From contig CAJNOI010000033.1 in NCBI GenBank assembly GCA_905250115.1, positions 150,206 through 214,205 of the forward strand: DNA of 64,000 nt, given 5' to 3'. Shown piece by piece: positions 1 through 12,000 of the stretch. The first letter of the stretch is position 1, and every line of letters begins with the position of its first letter. The notes below the pieces were generated by a model. The model searched no databases, was not told the DNA's origin, and saw only the letters and a list, made by a program, of their open reading frames with translations. Source of the DNA: Adineta steineri. Its lineage: Eukaryota; Rotifera; Eurotatoria; Adinetida; Adinetidae. A program made the position numbers and the translations under genes.

Positions 1-523
1 AGATCTTAATAAAAAATTACCTGGCTTGAAGAAGTATTCAACTGAACAACTGTTCTTTATGAATTATGGACAAATTTGGTGTTCAAAAATGACTGATGCA
101 AATGCGCTGAATAGAATTCAAACAGGGGTTCATTCACCTGGAAGATTCAGGTATACTAATTTATCTATATAGAAAATACATAATGAGTTGATTTTGAATT
201 GTAATATCATAAATCTAGGATTCTGGAAGATGTACATGCATCTTTCGTATACTCTTTTGATTAAAGAATATTCTACCGTATAATATGAAAATTTCTTGAA
301 ATCATTGTTGTTTAGCATGTATGTTATTTATATGTTTATCCCATCTGGCTTTGTGCATGTTTTTGTTATTGTTCTTTTTAATATCTTAAATGAAATAAAT
401 GTATTTATTATTTCTTTTTTTAGAGTAATTGGTCCAACATCGAATTTTCCTGAATTTGATCGAGTATTTAATTGTAAACCTGGACAAGGAAATAGTCGAG
501 TGAACAAATGTACGGTTTGGTAA
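1..523 (+). CDS. Neprilysin-like M13 metalloprotease, last two exons only (upstream tandem copy)
   Basis: Only the C-terminal part is in the window. The exon at 1-150 continues from outside, an intron runs 151-423, and the last exon at 424-523 ends at TAA. The encoded end ([12 protein letters not shown]... CTVW) is nearly identical to the end of the complete neprilysin gene at 3450-8184. Exon 1-150 matches 7661-7810 with only a few substitutions, and similarity continues through the intron and about 370 bp past the stop. The CxxW ending is the conserved C-terminus of M13 peptidases. The catalytic HExxH part would lie upstream, so activity cannot be judged here. The pair is a head-to-tail tandem duplication. 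Confidence 0.9.
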
Positions 524-3449
524 TTATCAACAATAAAATATATCATTATCCGAAAATGACTTTCAAATACAAAAGTACAACATATTTTTTCAATTATAAA
601 AAAAATCTTTTTCTTTATTATTCTTTTTTTGTTGTGGTGGTATATGTGCAAAGAGAAAAAGATGAACAAAAAGACAAGAAATATATATTTTATTGAATAA
701 AAAGAAGAAGTAATTTTAATATACAATCTTTTTTATTCTAGTTTTACGATCAACAGATACATGTTGAACAGGATCCTCTTTAAAGCTAAGGGATTGTTTG
801 ATTTTGTCTCATTATTTAGATTTAAACAGTTGTAAATATGTTTTGTATAAAACTAATTATTCTTCGAACAAATGTTTTCAGACAATTAGTTTCAAAACTT
901 TTCGAGAGTATGGATGTGAATGAGAGTATTCTATTCATCGAAGGAACTCAATCACACCCACACCCAGGCGCTTCTTCGGTATTTCCGTCTTGTGCCTACA
1001 ATTTGCACTGATAAGTTCTACTAAATTCTGTTGTATCGTTGTGTTGATTAGTATTCTCAATTTAACTATTATAGCGAATACTAATATATTCATAGCCAAA
1101 TGAGTAAATCAGAAATCTTCGGTAGTATACATCATCATATATATTTCCAAACAAAACTATGAATGGTTTCGTAGAACTTATATGGAGCTTTTGAATTTTG
1201 TATGAAATTTCTAGATGGTTTCGCAGTCAAAGTTCGGTGGAGCAACCATTTTTTTTACAGTGTAGCTTATTCATGAAAATTTCACAACATATAAAACTCC
1301 TTATTTATTCGAAAAGCAAGTAATTTATGTTCAGCCAGCCGTTTCAGTTTTTAACGCTAACGCTCTATTGAATATTTTCCACTTTCACTCAATAAAAATT
1401 TACATTGTTTATAAAAAGGATGGTATGAATATGATATTACGCTTTAAATTCAACTATTAATCTCTAAAAACTCTACATCTAGAAGTATGTAAAGGAATCT
1501 TGAATGACTATATTCATATAGAATATGTGTATTCTCTTTCTCGTAGAGAAGAGTCCAGTAAACATAAATTGTTTGTCTGCTTGCTTGCTTGGTTGTGTGT
1601 CCGCAGGGTCAAAAAAACATCGAAAATCATTTTTTCGAAAAAGACATTTTCAGAGGTTTTTCGGTGCAGGGAGTTCGAATCTGAGGTCTGTTGGGTGACC
1701 ATGGTGAGGGGTGAGTGGGTGGGTATGGGTGAAAGGTCAAAAAAACATTGAAAACCGATTTTTCGAAAAAGATATTTTTATAGGTTTTTCGATACGGAGA
1801 GTTCGAATCTGAGGACTATTGGGTGACCGTCTGGAGGGACGGGGGTGAAGAGGGGTCAAAGGTAAAAAAACGTCGAAAACTGATTTTCACGGTTTCCATT
1901 TGTTTTTCGGTAAATGCGCAGAAAATGCATTTTTACGAGAAAGAGCTAAGCGAGTCCTCGGAGGAGCGTTACTTGTTTGATAATGCTCTTACCAAATAAA
2001 TCTAATGATCTAACATGTTTCTATATTTTACCTATATGTTTTTTCAGTATTTCAAGTGTTAGTATTGATTCAGAGCTCGTATAAAACAAAAACTTCTTTG
2101 AAATATATTCATTTAACATATTCTTAATAGAGAATGATATATTAATGTTGAAAATCACGTACAATATAAAATTAAATTTTGATCAATATGATGAAACTGT
2201 TGTCTAGCTACTCTGATAACAGCATAAAAGAGCAGATTTTTTCTATAAAATACTCATCTTTAAACGCTCTGCAGAGCCTGTATATCTGATTAGAACTCGA
2301 AGTAATTGTTTCTAAATTCTATTAATGTTTTCACTGCACAATCTTAAGAGATATAAGTGAAAACACTACTTAAACAAGTTTACTCACGATTTTTGCGTAG
2401 TTAGAAACATTGGAAATTCTGAAATGGTTTGAGTTGTAGACCAAATGATCCTCTACTAAAAATGGAAATATTACGTATTTAAGGTAGTAGTGGTCGATTA
2501 GGTAGTTTAAGAGTGTATGGTTCAAATTTTTTCAAAACTCACATCAAATTTAGTATCGCTCGATGAACCTTTTCATGAGGAATTATAATATGATATTGGA
2601 TTTACCGTTTGACTTTAATTTCACAAAGAAATCTATCAAAACCCGTAGGTCAAAATTTTGCAAAAAGTGTTTTTTGACGTTTCACTGTTAAAAGTATTTT
2701 CAGTCTTTTTTTGTAAATTGTACCGGGTGATTGAATTTCCATGGAAATGCCCAGTACAATCTGTAAAAGTGAATGATAATGTACATTAGATAGATAAAGT
2801 TTAGCATGAATAAGTGATACTAAAAAAAAGTAATCTGAATAAAATAACAATATATAAATCTCTTGGGATTATATAACTAAAATAACACTTGCAGGCTCAG
2901 CTATAAACATCTTTTTTTTTGCATAAACTAGATAAATTAGTATGGTACATATTCCTTAGCAAACAAATTCTATGAAATTTATATTAAATATGTATTTATA
3001 TCTTATATATATAAATTTTTTGTGAGTTAATAACTACAGTTAAAGTTTTTTCTATTAATATTTACAATTTAACAACAACAAAAGGGTAAAGATAATATAT
3101 AATAATAGTTAACCTTATCTTTGATTTACATTGGAGGAGCTACTTCACATTCTACCAATATAGATGTCCTTTAATATATGTCACATTTTATCCCTATCAA
3201 ATTTACCAGTAGCTTTCTGTCTGTAGCAAAGAAAACTAGTATTATAAAAATGACATAATTTTTAGATCCCTGGATATTTTAATATCTATTTACTAAACAA
3301 AAGTTAGTAAATTAAATGTATTATGAAGTGTCTGCAGAAGGATTTTTACTTTGAATGACCGTTCTCTTGTACTTTTATCTTATCATCGTTCACCTTGTTA
3401 TCTTATATAAAAAGTCGAGGTCTTCTTTTCATTACTTTTTCTTGTAACG
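524..3449. other. Intergenic spacer between tandem neprilysin genes
   Basis: No convincing gene is seen. The first ~370 bp is duplicated 3' flank shared with 8185-8450. A short C-rich tract at about 952-967 resembles TGTGGG telomere repeats in reverse. At 1519-1592 there is a sequence also found inverted at 10671-10735, and 1607-1930 holds a 126-128 bp tandem repeat. The open frames at 1500-1751 lie in these repeats and are not gene-like. The promoter of the gene at 3450 should lie in the last few hundred bases. Confidence 0.7.
1607..1930. repeat. Tandem repeat, about 2.5 units of 126-128 bp
   Basis: Units begin at 1607, 1735 and 1861, each with a GGT(C)AAAAAAAC start followed by GAAAA and TTTTTCG blocks. 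The first two also share AGTTCGAATCTGAGG and TTGGGTGACC. Spacings are 128 and 126 bp, and the third unit is truncated and diverged. The unit is more G-rich than its surroundings. The GTTCGAATC core matches a tRNA B-box, but no tRNA fold is apparent. Confidence 0.85.
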
Positions 3450-6400
3450 ATGGTGAGCCGACAAAGGTTTGTATATATGTATATTTCTATATTTAATAGT
3501 CGATCTTATATTATAAAAATAATCAGAAATGAAAAAAGAAAACTTTCATTATTCGATTTCCACTTTACATCAAGCTGTTTCTTAATCTGCACTTAGAAAA
3601 GAAGATTTTTGTCATGCGAAACACAGATGTTTATTTGTCTCTGCCTTATAATTATAAATATTTATATAATCTAACGGAAAAAAATGTCATTACTTATTTT
3701 CTGAGAAAAACAACTAGGAAGAAGAATAAAAATCTATCAGCTGTTAATGTTTGACATGTCTAAAGTTTTTCTTTTCGATGATCGTCCTTCATAACCTTAA
3801 GTTTTTATCCTTTTCACTGACAAAAATACAGTTTTTGTTTTATTCTTATTAAGTTTGAAAATAAATTAATTATTTGATATTTTGTTTAGCAAAGTTCTGT
3901 TTGCATTTGGTACTTTACTTGGATTATTTCTTATATCAACGATTGTACTCGCTACTTTATATGGTCTTGAAAAGAGTAAAGCATCGACAGGTAAAAAATA
4001 TACTGTTCTTCAATAGAATTCCATCCATAAATTTATTATATTTAAGTGAATGATGAAGCTTGTTCAACACCCTATTGCATTAAAGCAGGTTAGTTGAAGA
4101 TAAAACAATAAATCATATAATATTTTCTTTTGAATTTTATAGCAAATTATATACTAGAAAGTATTGATGAGACAGTTGATCCATGTGACGATTTCTTTGA
4201 ATTTACTTGTGGAACATGGTTAAAAACCCATAAAATACCTGATGATGGTAATTTAAAAAATATTTTCAATTATGTGACAATGAATTTTGTTTATTTTAGC
4301 TGGATCTCAAGATACATTTAATGCTCTACGAACACAACTAGATAGTGATGTCGTTGGTAAATATAAATAAAAGATTAATTATTTATCAATACTCGATTAG
4401 TTTCATGGTAGACTATCCTAAGACCATAGATACGACAATCTAACCCTATCGGAACCTAGTTTTTCTGACACTATCTCAATAATCTTGTGAAACACTTCAT
4501 AATGTACTATTTTTGAACGACTAAAGTTTACTGACACCACCAGAGAAACTTTTTATACTAAACCACAAATTTTATTCTATATATTTAGATATCTTAACAT
4601 TAAAATTACCAGATGAAATGACTAGTATTCAATCTATAAAGAATGCACGTATTTTATATGATTCATGCAATAATGAAACAAATATTGAATCAGACGGTGT
4701 CAATGCAATATTATCTCTTGTTAATAATGAATTTGGTGGTTGGCCGATTCTACAAGGTTCATCATGGAATGCTGCATCATTTAATTTTTTGAATTTATTA
4801 CTTAAGCTACGAGAATATAATAATAATATAATATATCGTTGTGATACAGAAACTGACGAAAAGAATTCTTCTGTATATTACATTGGGGTAAAAATATAAT
4901 AGCTACACTACATGTATCTACTTAATCTTTTTAATAGGTATCACAAAGTGATCTAGCACTTGACCAACGATCAAATTATGTTGGTGAATCAAAACTTATT
5001 ACTGCGTATCAACAGTTTATTCGAGATTTTGCTTTATTATTAACTAATGATACAACAACAATTCAACAGGATGTTACAGATATTTATAACTTTGAGAAAA
5101 GTATTTCAATAGTAAATCATATTTTAGTTTATCATAAATGATTCAAAAATAAATTGATCAATATATTTGTTTAGCACCATTTGACACCTGCAGAACAAAG
5201 TGCTAAGCACAACGAAACAGTTCGTACAACAATTGGTAATCTTTCTCAAACCTTCAGTACAAGTGTAAATAATTATATCTTATTTGAGACAGTTGACTTT
5301 TATTTTTGTTTCATTTAGTTTGATTTTACAAATTATTTACGACACGTTTATTCTTCATCAGGTGTGACCTTGAATGATAATGATATTGTATCAATAAGTG
5401 AATTGGATTACTTAAGAAATGCATCATCAATTATTAATCAGGCTTCAGCACGTACCATACAAAATTATTTTATATGGCGTTTTATGATGAATAGAGTATC
5501 AAATATGCCAAAACGTTATCGAGCTACCAGAGAGCCATTTGATCGTGAATTTCGTGGTACAAGTAGTGAAAAGCCACGTTCATTGACATGTGGAAATTAT
5601 GTTAATACGAATATGGGTTTTGCTGTTTCGAAAGTTTATATAACAAGATATTTTGATGAAAATGCCAAAGCTGAGGTATTGAAGTAAAACTTAAAAGAGA
5701 AATCAGATATTCGAGTTTCATTTAGCTAGTTATAAATAGAAAAATTCTTGAGAGTTTAGTTTTATAATTTAGAAAAATAAAACAACTGATGATGTTTGAA
5801 AAAGATCGTTTGATATTATCTTTTACAGTGTTTGAGATAATTAGTGAGCTGCGCACTTGTAATAAATGCAATTATCAATAAGAAAAGAGAAGTAAATCTT
5901 GGGATCGATTAATATAAATCTATTACCATCATTTAGTTTCTATTAAAATTAAATAATTCTTTTTCCTTTTGACTCTTGAGGTATAGAAAGCTGAGTATCA
6001 TTTGTTTGTTTTATATATATTTATACAATTCAACATTCGATTTTCGCTGATTATATCAATAGTCTAGATAAATAAAGCACGTCAGGAAAAATATGATAAG
6101 ATTTTAGTCTTGATCTGGATTATATGAATATTTTCGAAAACTCATAATAATAATTGCTAACATCAGTTAAATCTTAAGCAGAATTTCCAAAAATGTAACA
6201 GCTGTTCAGATCTGTACATTTCTATTCAATATAAATCAGTTCTTTATATTCTATCCCAGATCAACAATTCATATTATATAGTCAGAATAAACTTGTTCAT
6301 AAAGTCTAAACATTCTTTTCGATAAACATTCACTGACTCTCTCACATATTTAAAACAACAAAATCTTTCTTTCATCTAGAAATTCTATGCATCCTACATG

Positions 6401-8184
6401 AACTTTCACATCGATATATTAACACTATTTTTACTGATATTCAAAACGTCTAATAACATAATTTCTTTTTCCTTTTTGTATTAATTAGTCCTTAGAAATG
6501 ATCAACAATATTCGAGATGCTTTTATTGAGATGGTCAAAGACTCAACTTGGATGGATGAAACTTCAAAAGGTCGTGCTATTGAAAAAGTAAATGAGGAAA
6601 TAATCAGATCATTTCATATGATAAACAACACTTTCTTTTTTATAGGCATTAGCAATTGATGAAAAAATTGGTTATCCAGATTACTTGAGTAGTAGTAATG
6701 TAACAGAACTGGAAAAAATGTATGAAGAGGTAAGACATAAATACATATATTACTATTACACGATAATCTATTCTTATCTGTTCAGTATAACTTTACTGGT
6801 TCATATGCAAATAATGTCTTAAAAGTATTACAATTAAGATCCAAAGAAAGTCTTCGTAGCCTTCGTGAAACTGTTGATCGAAAATCATGGGGTACTTATA
6901 GTCCACCTACTGTTGTTAATGCCTTTTATATGCCATCAAAAAATCAAATTGGTAAAATAAAATAATCTTCATATTTTGAGATTCTCAATATTTTGCTTTT
7001 TTTCACAGTCTTTCCAGCTGGTATTCTTCAAATGCCATTTTTCAACAAAGATGCACCTAAGTTAGTTCTTTCCTCAGAATCTATTTCAATACGAACATTT
7101 TTTCTTTGTTATTTAGATATCTCAATTATGGTGGTAAGTTTGAAGTAAATAATTGAATATTATAGAGAACTAAGTGAGATTTCAGGAATTGGTGCTGTCA
7201 TTGGTCATGAAATTACTCATGGCTTTGATGATACTGGTCGTCAATTTGACAAAGATGGTAATCGTGTACTATGGTGGACTCCTGAAACTATCGAAAAATT
7301 TGTTGAACGTAAAACATGTATCGTAGATCAATACAGTAACTATACTGTTGCTCAAATCAATCGCACAGTAATCAACTTTTATTCTGCTCTATAATTCTAT
7401 TCTATTTAAACTGTAGCTAAATGGTGATCAAACTCAAGGAGAAAATATTGCTGATAATGGCGGAGTAAAAGAAGCATTTTATGTAAGTTATTATTTCAAA
7501 TTCATCTAGATTAGAAAACAATCCACTGGTCATGCTATCGATGAGTTTCGGTAGATAAAAAATTTATGCTCCATTTCTTTTTTATATATACCCCTTTTGT
7601 TTGTGGCATATATATGTATACTTATTTATAGGCCTTTCAAAAATGGGCAAGAGAAAATGGAGATCTTAATAAAAAATTACCTGGCTTGAAGAAGTATTCA
7701 ACTGAACAACTGTTCTTTATGAATTATGGACAAATTTGGTGTTCGAAAATGACTGATGCAAATGCATTGAATAGAGTTCAAACAGGTGTTCATTCACCTG
7801 GAAGATTCAGGTATACTGATTTATCTATATAGAAAGTATAGAAAATACATAATGAGTTGATTTTGAAGCGAAGTATCATAAATGTGGGATCCTGCAAGAT
7901 GCGCACGCTCGTGCGCATCTTTCGTACATTTCTTTCATTGAAGAATATTTTATTATAAAACATCAAAGTTTCTTGAAATCATAGCTGTTTGGCATGTATG
8001 TTATTTATATGCTTATCCCATCTGGCTTTCTGCTTGTTCTTGTTCTTCCTAATAAAATCAATGTATTTATTGTTTCTGTTTCAGAGTAATTGGTCCACCA
8101 TCGAACTTTGCTGAATTTGATCGAGTATTTAATTGTAAACCTGGACAAGGAAATAGTCGAGTGAACAAATGTACGGTTTGGTAA
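3450..8184 (+). CDS. Neprilysin-like M13 zinc endopeptidase, complete, 728 aa
   Basis: Eighteen exons: 3450-3466, 3890-3990, 4047-4088, 4143-4247, 4300-4356, 4589-4887, 4938-5111, 5175-5264, 5319-5675, 6489-6587, 6646-6729, 6786-6951, 7009-7060, 7117-7133, 7186-7367, 7417-7482, 7632-7810, 8085-8184. They sum to 2187 nt. The protein is a type II membrane ectoenzyme: a short cytoplasmic start, a membrane helix at about residues 6-32, then a cysteine-bearing ectodomain. The zinc site HEITH is at about 561-565 with its third ligand in GENIAD at about 623. NAFY-like substrate-cleft motif and CxxW ending are present. Length fits the family (about 750). Neprilysins cleave small peptides outside the cell, including signalling peptides in animals. 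All catalytic residues are present, so this copy should be active. The exact subfamily (NEP or ECE) is not resolved. Confidence 0.93.
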
Positions 8185-9000
8185 TTATCAACAATAAAAT
8201 ATATTATTTTAAGAAAATGACTTTCAAACGCAAAAGTACAACATATTTTTTCAATCATAAAAACTAACTTTTTCTTTATTATCTGTTTTTGCTGTTGCTG
8301 TGATATATGTGCAAAGAAGAAATAATTTAAATATAATCGTATTTAAAGCTAAGAGAATATTTAATTATGTTTCGTTATCTAGATATAAACGTTTATATGT
8401 ATGTTTTGTACAAAACTGATTTTATTCAATTAATTTCAAAACATTCGCAAAGTATCAACGGATATATTTTTATTATATACAACTAGAATGAAGACTTATA
8501 TTATAATTCGATTAAATATGAAAGAAAAAAAGAATTATCAGATATAAAAAAGACATCACTTGATTATAGAATTTATATGAATAGAAATAATTTCATAAAC
8601 GGAAGAAAAACATATATAATATATATTTATCACAAAAAAAATTCGTTTGGAAGAAATGAAAATTCTTATTGTTTCGTTCAACTCCTAGAATAGAAAATGA
8701 AAATATGAAGTTAATAGATATGTATTATTAATCAACAAGTTTAATAAGTATAAGAAATGAGAATTATAAGTGCAATGCAAAAATGACATGCCAATGCATT
8801 CAATAGAAAAAGAAAGAAAATCATCAAGTATTTTTTATAAATATGTATCTGTTTGTATGAATATATATATATGTAGATAATAGCATTAGCAGCAATTTCT
8901 TACATGAAAATAACTAGAAAAATTTAGCCGACATTTCTGCCGACAAATTATGCCTATCGAAGTTAGTAATTGACAACAAATACAATAGAATCTAAAAAAC
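8185..9000. other. Intergenic, convergent 3' ends
   Basis: Lies between the neprilysin stop and the stop of the minus-strand gene at 9001. The first ~260 bp is flank duplicated from 524-890. The rest is AT-rich with short A and TA runs. I see no gene. Confidence 0.7.
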
Positions 9001-12000
9001 TTACTGGCTAAAATATTGATCAGCTTTCGGATCAAAAACATTTAAAGATATAGAAGAACCTGGACCAATTTTATCTAGAGAAAAACAAAAGTTTATGTTT
9101 AAAGTTTCATTACGAATATATACCCGCAACAAATATTTTGGGCATATCAGGAATCATATCAATAGAAACTGGAGGCATGCCAGGATGAAGAGTACGTACA
9201 ACAGGTCCATATGTAACATCCCATGTATCTAAATTACCGATTTTTTGGGGTATGTATAATGGAAAACGACAATGAGCAAGAGCAATTGAATTGATAGCTA
9301 AATAATGAATAATAATAAATCGAAATGATATATAAGATCTCTTACTACTCGTTCGTTGTCGAACAGTAGCAAGTGCTTGAATACGAGTAGGCATAAATGA
9401 TGGACGAGTTTCTTTCATTGATAAAACTAATTTTTCATTTGGTATATCAATAGTAAGTTTTTGCCAATTATGTACCACTGCTTCTTTTTCACCTGAAATT
9501 TATTTTAAAAATTATATTATTGAAATAAATAAATTAAAATCCACATACGAAGAACAGGTGCAGATACAGTTGATACATCACATATTTTTTCTCCAGCTCC
9601 ATAAATTTGAATTTCAACCATTAATGATTTAACATCAATGTCTGGTCGAGATCCTCCATTCTAAATACATATATGCATATTAATTTTTTCAATATTAAAA
9701 TACATACAATAGAAGAATTAACAGGTATAGCTAATGTTAATGATATATCTTTAATACCAATTGTTTCTAAATATGCTTTTTTTCTATTCGACATTTGTGG
9801 ATTATGATTATTTTGTATCATAGTTGATTTTGTTGAATATAAACGTTGATTCATAGCTGGAATATATTTTGGATCATCATTTTTTAAAGCAAGATGAACA
9901 AAAGCTGCTTGAACATCTAATGTTTGTAAAAGACATGGTTCTTCAAGAAATACTTTTCGCATTTCATCATAATCAGTCGCATACATAAAACGATCACGAA
10001 GTAAATAAAGTACAGCTTTTGTTGCATGTTCTATATATTGTGTATTCCATTTAATCATAAAAAATTGATCCCATAAATAAAGTGCACAATTTGAATTGAG
10101 AATACCAAAAAACATCTAAGAATATTTTTATATCGTCTTCATTTAAGTTTAGAAAAAATTTATTCAAATAAGATTTATCTTTCATCTGATAAATGTTTCC
10201 TTTTTGATGATAGAGTTAAAACCAAGGAGAGAAAAGCGAATTTCGTCCATTCGAAATGCGGTCACAATCCAGAGGAGTCATGGGATACAGTGATAATCCA
10301 TAGGATACGATTACAATCCGAAGGGTATATATAAAAATGGGTCCTCTGTATCGCCACTGAATCCCATAGATCCTCTGGATTGTAACCGTATGCCGAATAA
10401 TTGGAATCCGTTTTTTTCTCTTTGCAGAGGATCCCGGAATCCCACAATCCGCTTTTTCCCCATGGGTAAAACTGATCTTAAATATTCATAATAGAAACTA
10501 TTTATAGATCTAAATCAGGAAATGTTGTATTGTCTCGGAACTATGAAAATCATCACATAAAGCAGAAGTCAGATTTGAATTCTTCGATCTCGATTACTCT
10601 GCGGTCAACCCTTATAAAAAAATTCCTTTCATATCTTTACCTAATTTTTAGATCAATCAGTGAAGTGCAGACATACAAGCATGCAGACAATTTATGTTTG
10701 CAAGACTCTTCTCGACGAGAAAGAGAATAGTAAGTTTCGTTTATTCACACTTTTTATAACAATTACATTGCGAAAGATTTTTCTGAAGATGATATATTAA
10801 TTGAAATGCTTTCTAACATTTGGAAGATAACGTCGGTCAAAAAAATTTTTTTTTCGAGATAATTATTGTTTCCTAACGATCTCTCTTCTATTATACATAG
10901 TTTTTCTTACTTCTCCAATCCATTTTCGAAGAAAAATAACTGGATCAGCCATTAACTCTCTTGCATATTGTGCTGTACTACCACTATGTTTACTTTCTAA
11001 AGTAATAATTTGTGTAACAAAATCCTATTTTAATCATAAAAGAAAAATAAAATAAAATAAATTCATTCTAATTATTACTTTTTGATTTATTTTTGTACGT
11101 ATTTTCGCTATGGTTTTTAAATGATCATAAAATTCTGGATCATTTGATGATAAATCTGTCATTATTTTACTAGCAATAGAAAATACATTTGTCCATTCCG
11201 GAAAACAATGACGAACAAATAAATCCAGATGCATTGCAATAACATAAATTTCTTCATCTAATCAACAAAACATACATATTGAAAATTAGAAGATAACAAA
11301 AATACCTTTATTTGCTTCATCACGATATGATAATTGAAATGGTAATAACCAATAAATAAAATACGGTTCATAATCTTTTTTATATGTATAAAGTACATTT
11401 AAAATTTTTATAGTAAATCGTAAATGATTTTCTTCAAGAAATGGTTGTAAAGCATGAACTTTGCTATATGTCTAAAATACATATTATTTAGTTTTTATGA
11501 TATGAAGTTAAGCGCATTGTCTTTAAAAATTGTTTATCCTCTGCTGTATATAGATTTAAGCAAGTTGAATATTTAAATTCTTAATTAAACAAAAGATGTA
11601 TTATTAATTAGCGTGCATATTTGATATTTTCAAACAGTTTACAATGCATATGTATATATTCAATCATAATTCAAATCCGAAAGATTAATAATTTTTAAAT
11701 TGTTACATTTTTTATACAGAATTCATTTTACGAATAAAACGAAAATCAGTGTTGACTTTGGAATATCTATTATTACATCGTATGAAAAACAAATAAACAT
11801 GTTTATTATATCCTCCCACTAAATATATCTCATTACGATTAAAAAAGAGATTATTTTTATCGATTTCGTTATGATTGATCGTATCATTAATGTCTAGTCA
11901 TTCAACCATGTCTATATTGTTATGATGATTTTCTATTAATCTTTCTCAAGGTTATCTTTTTATGTAACGAGCATGAATAAAGAAATACGAATAGAATCCT

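Noticed and set aside
1500..1751. 83-codon frame
   Set aside because: Runs through the dispersed and tandem repeats; no splice or family support.
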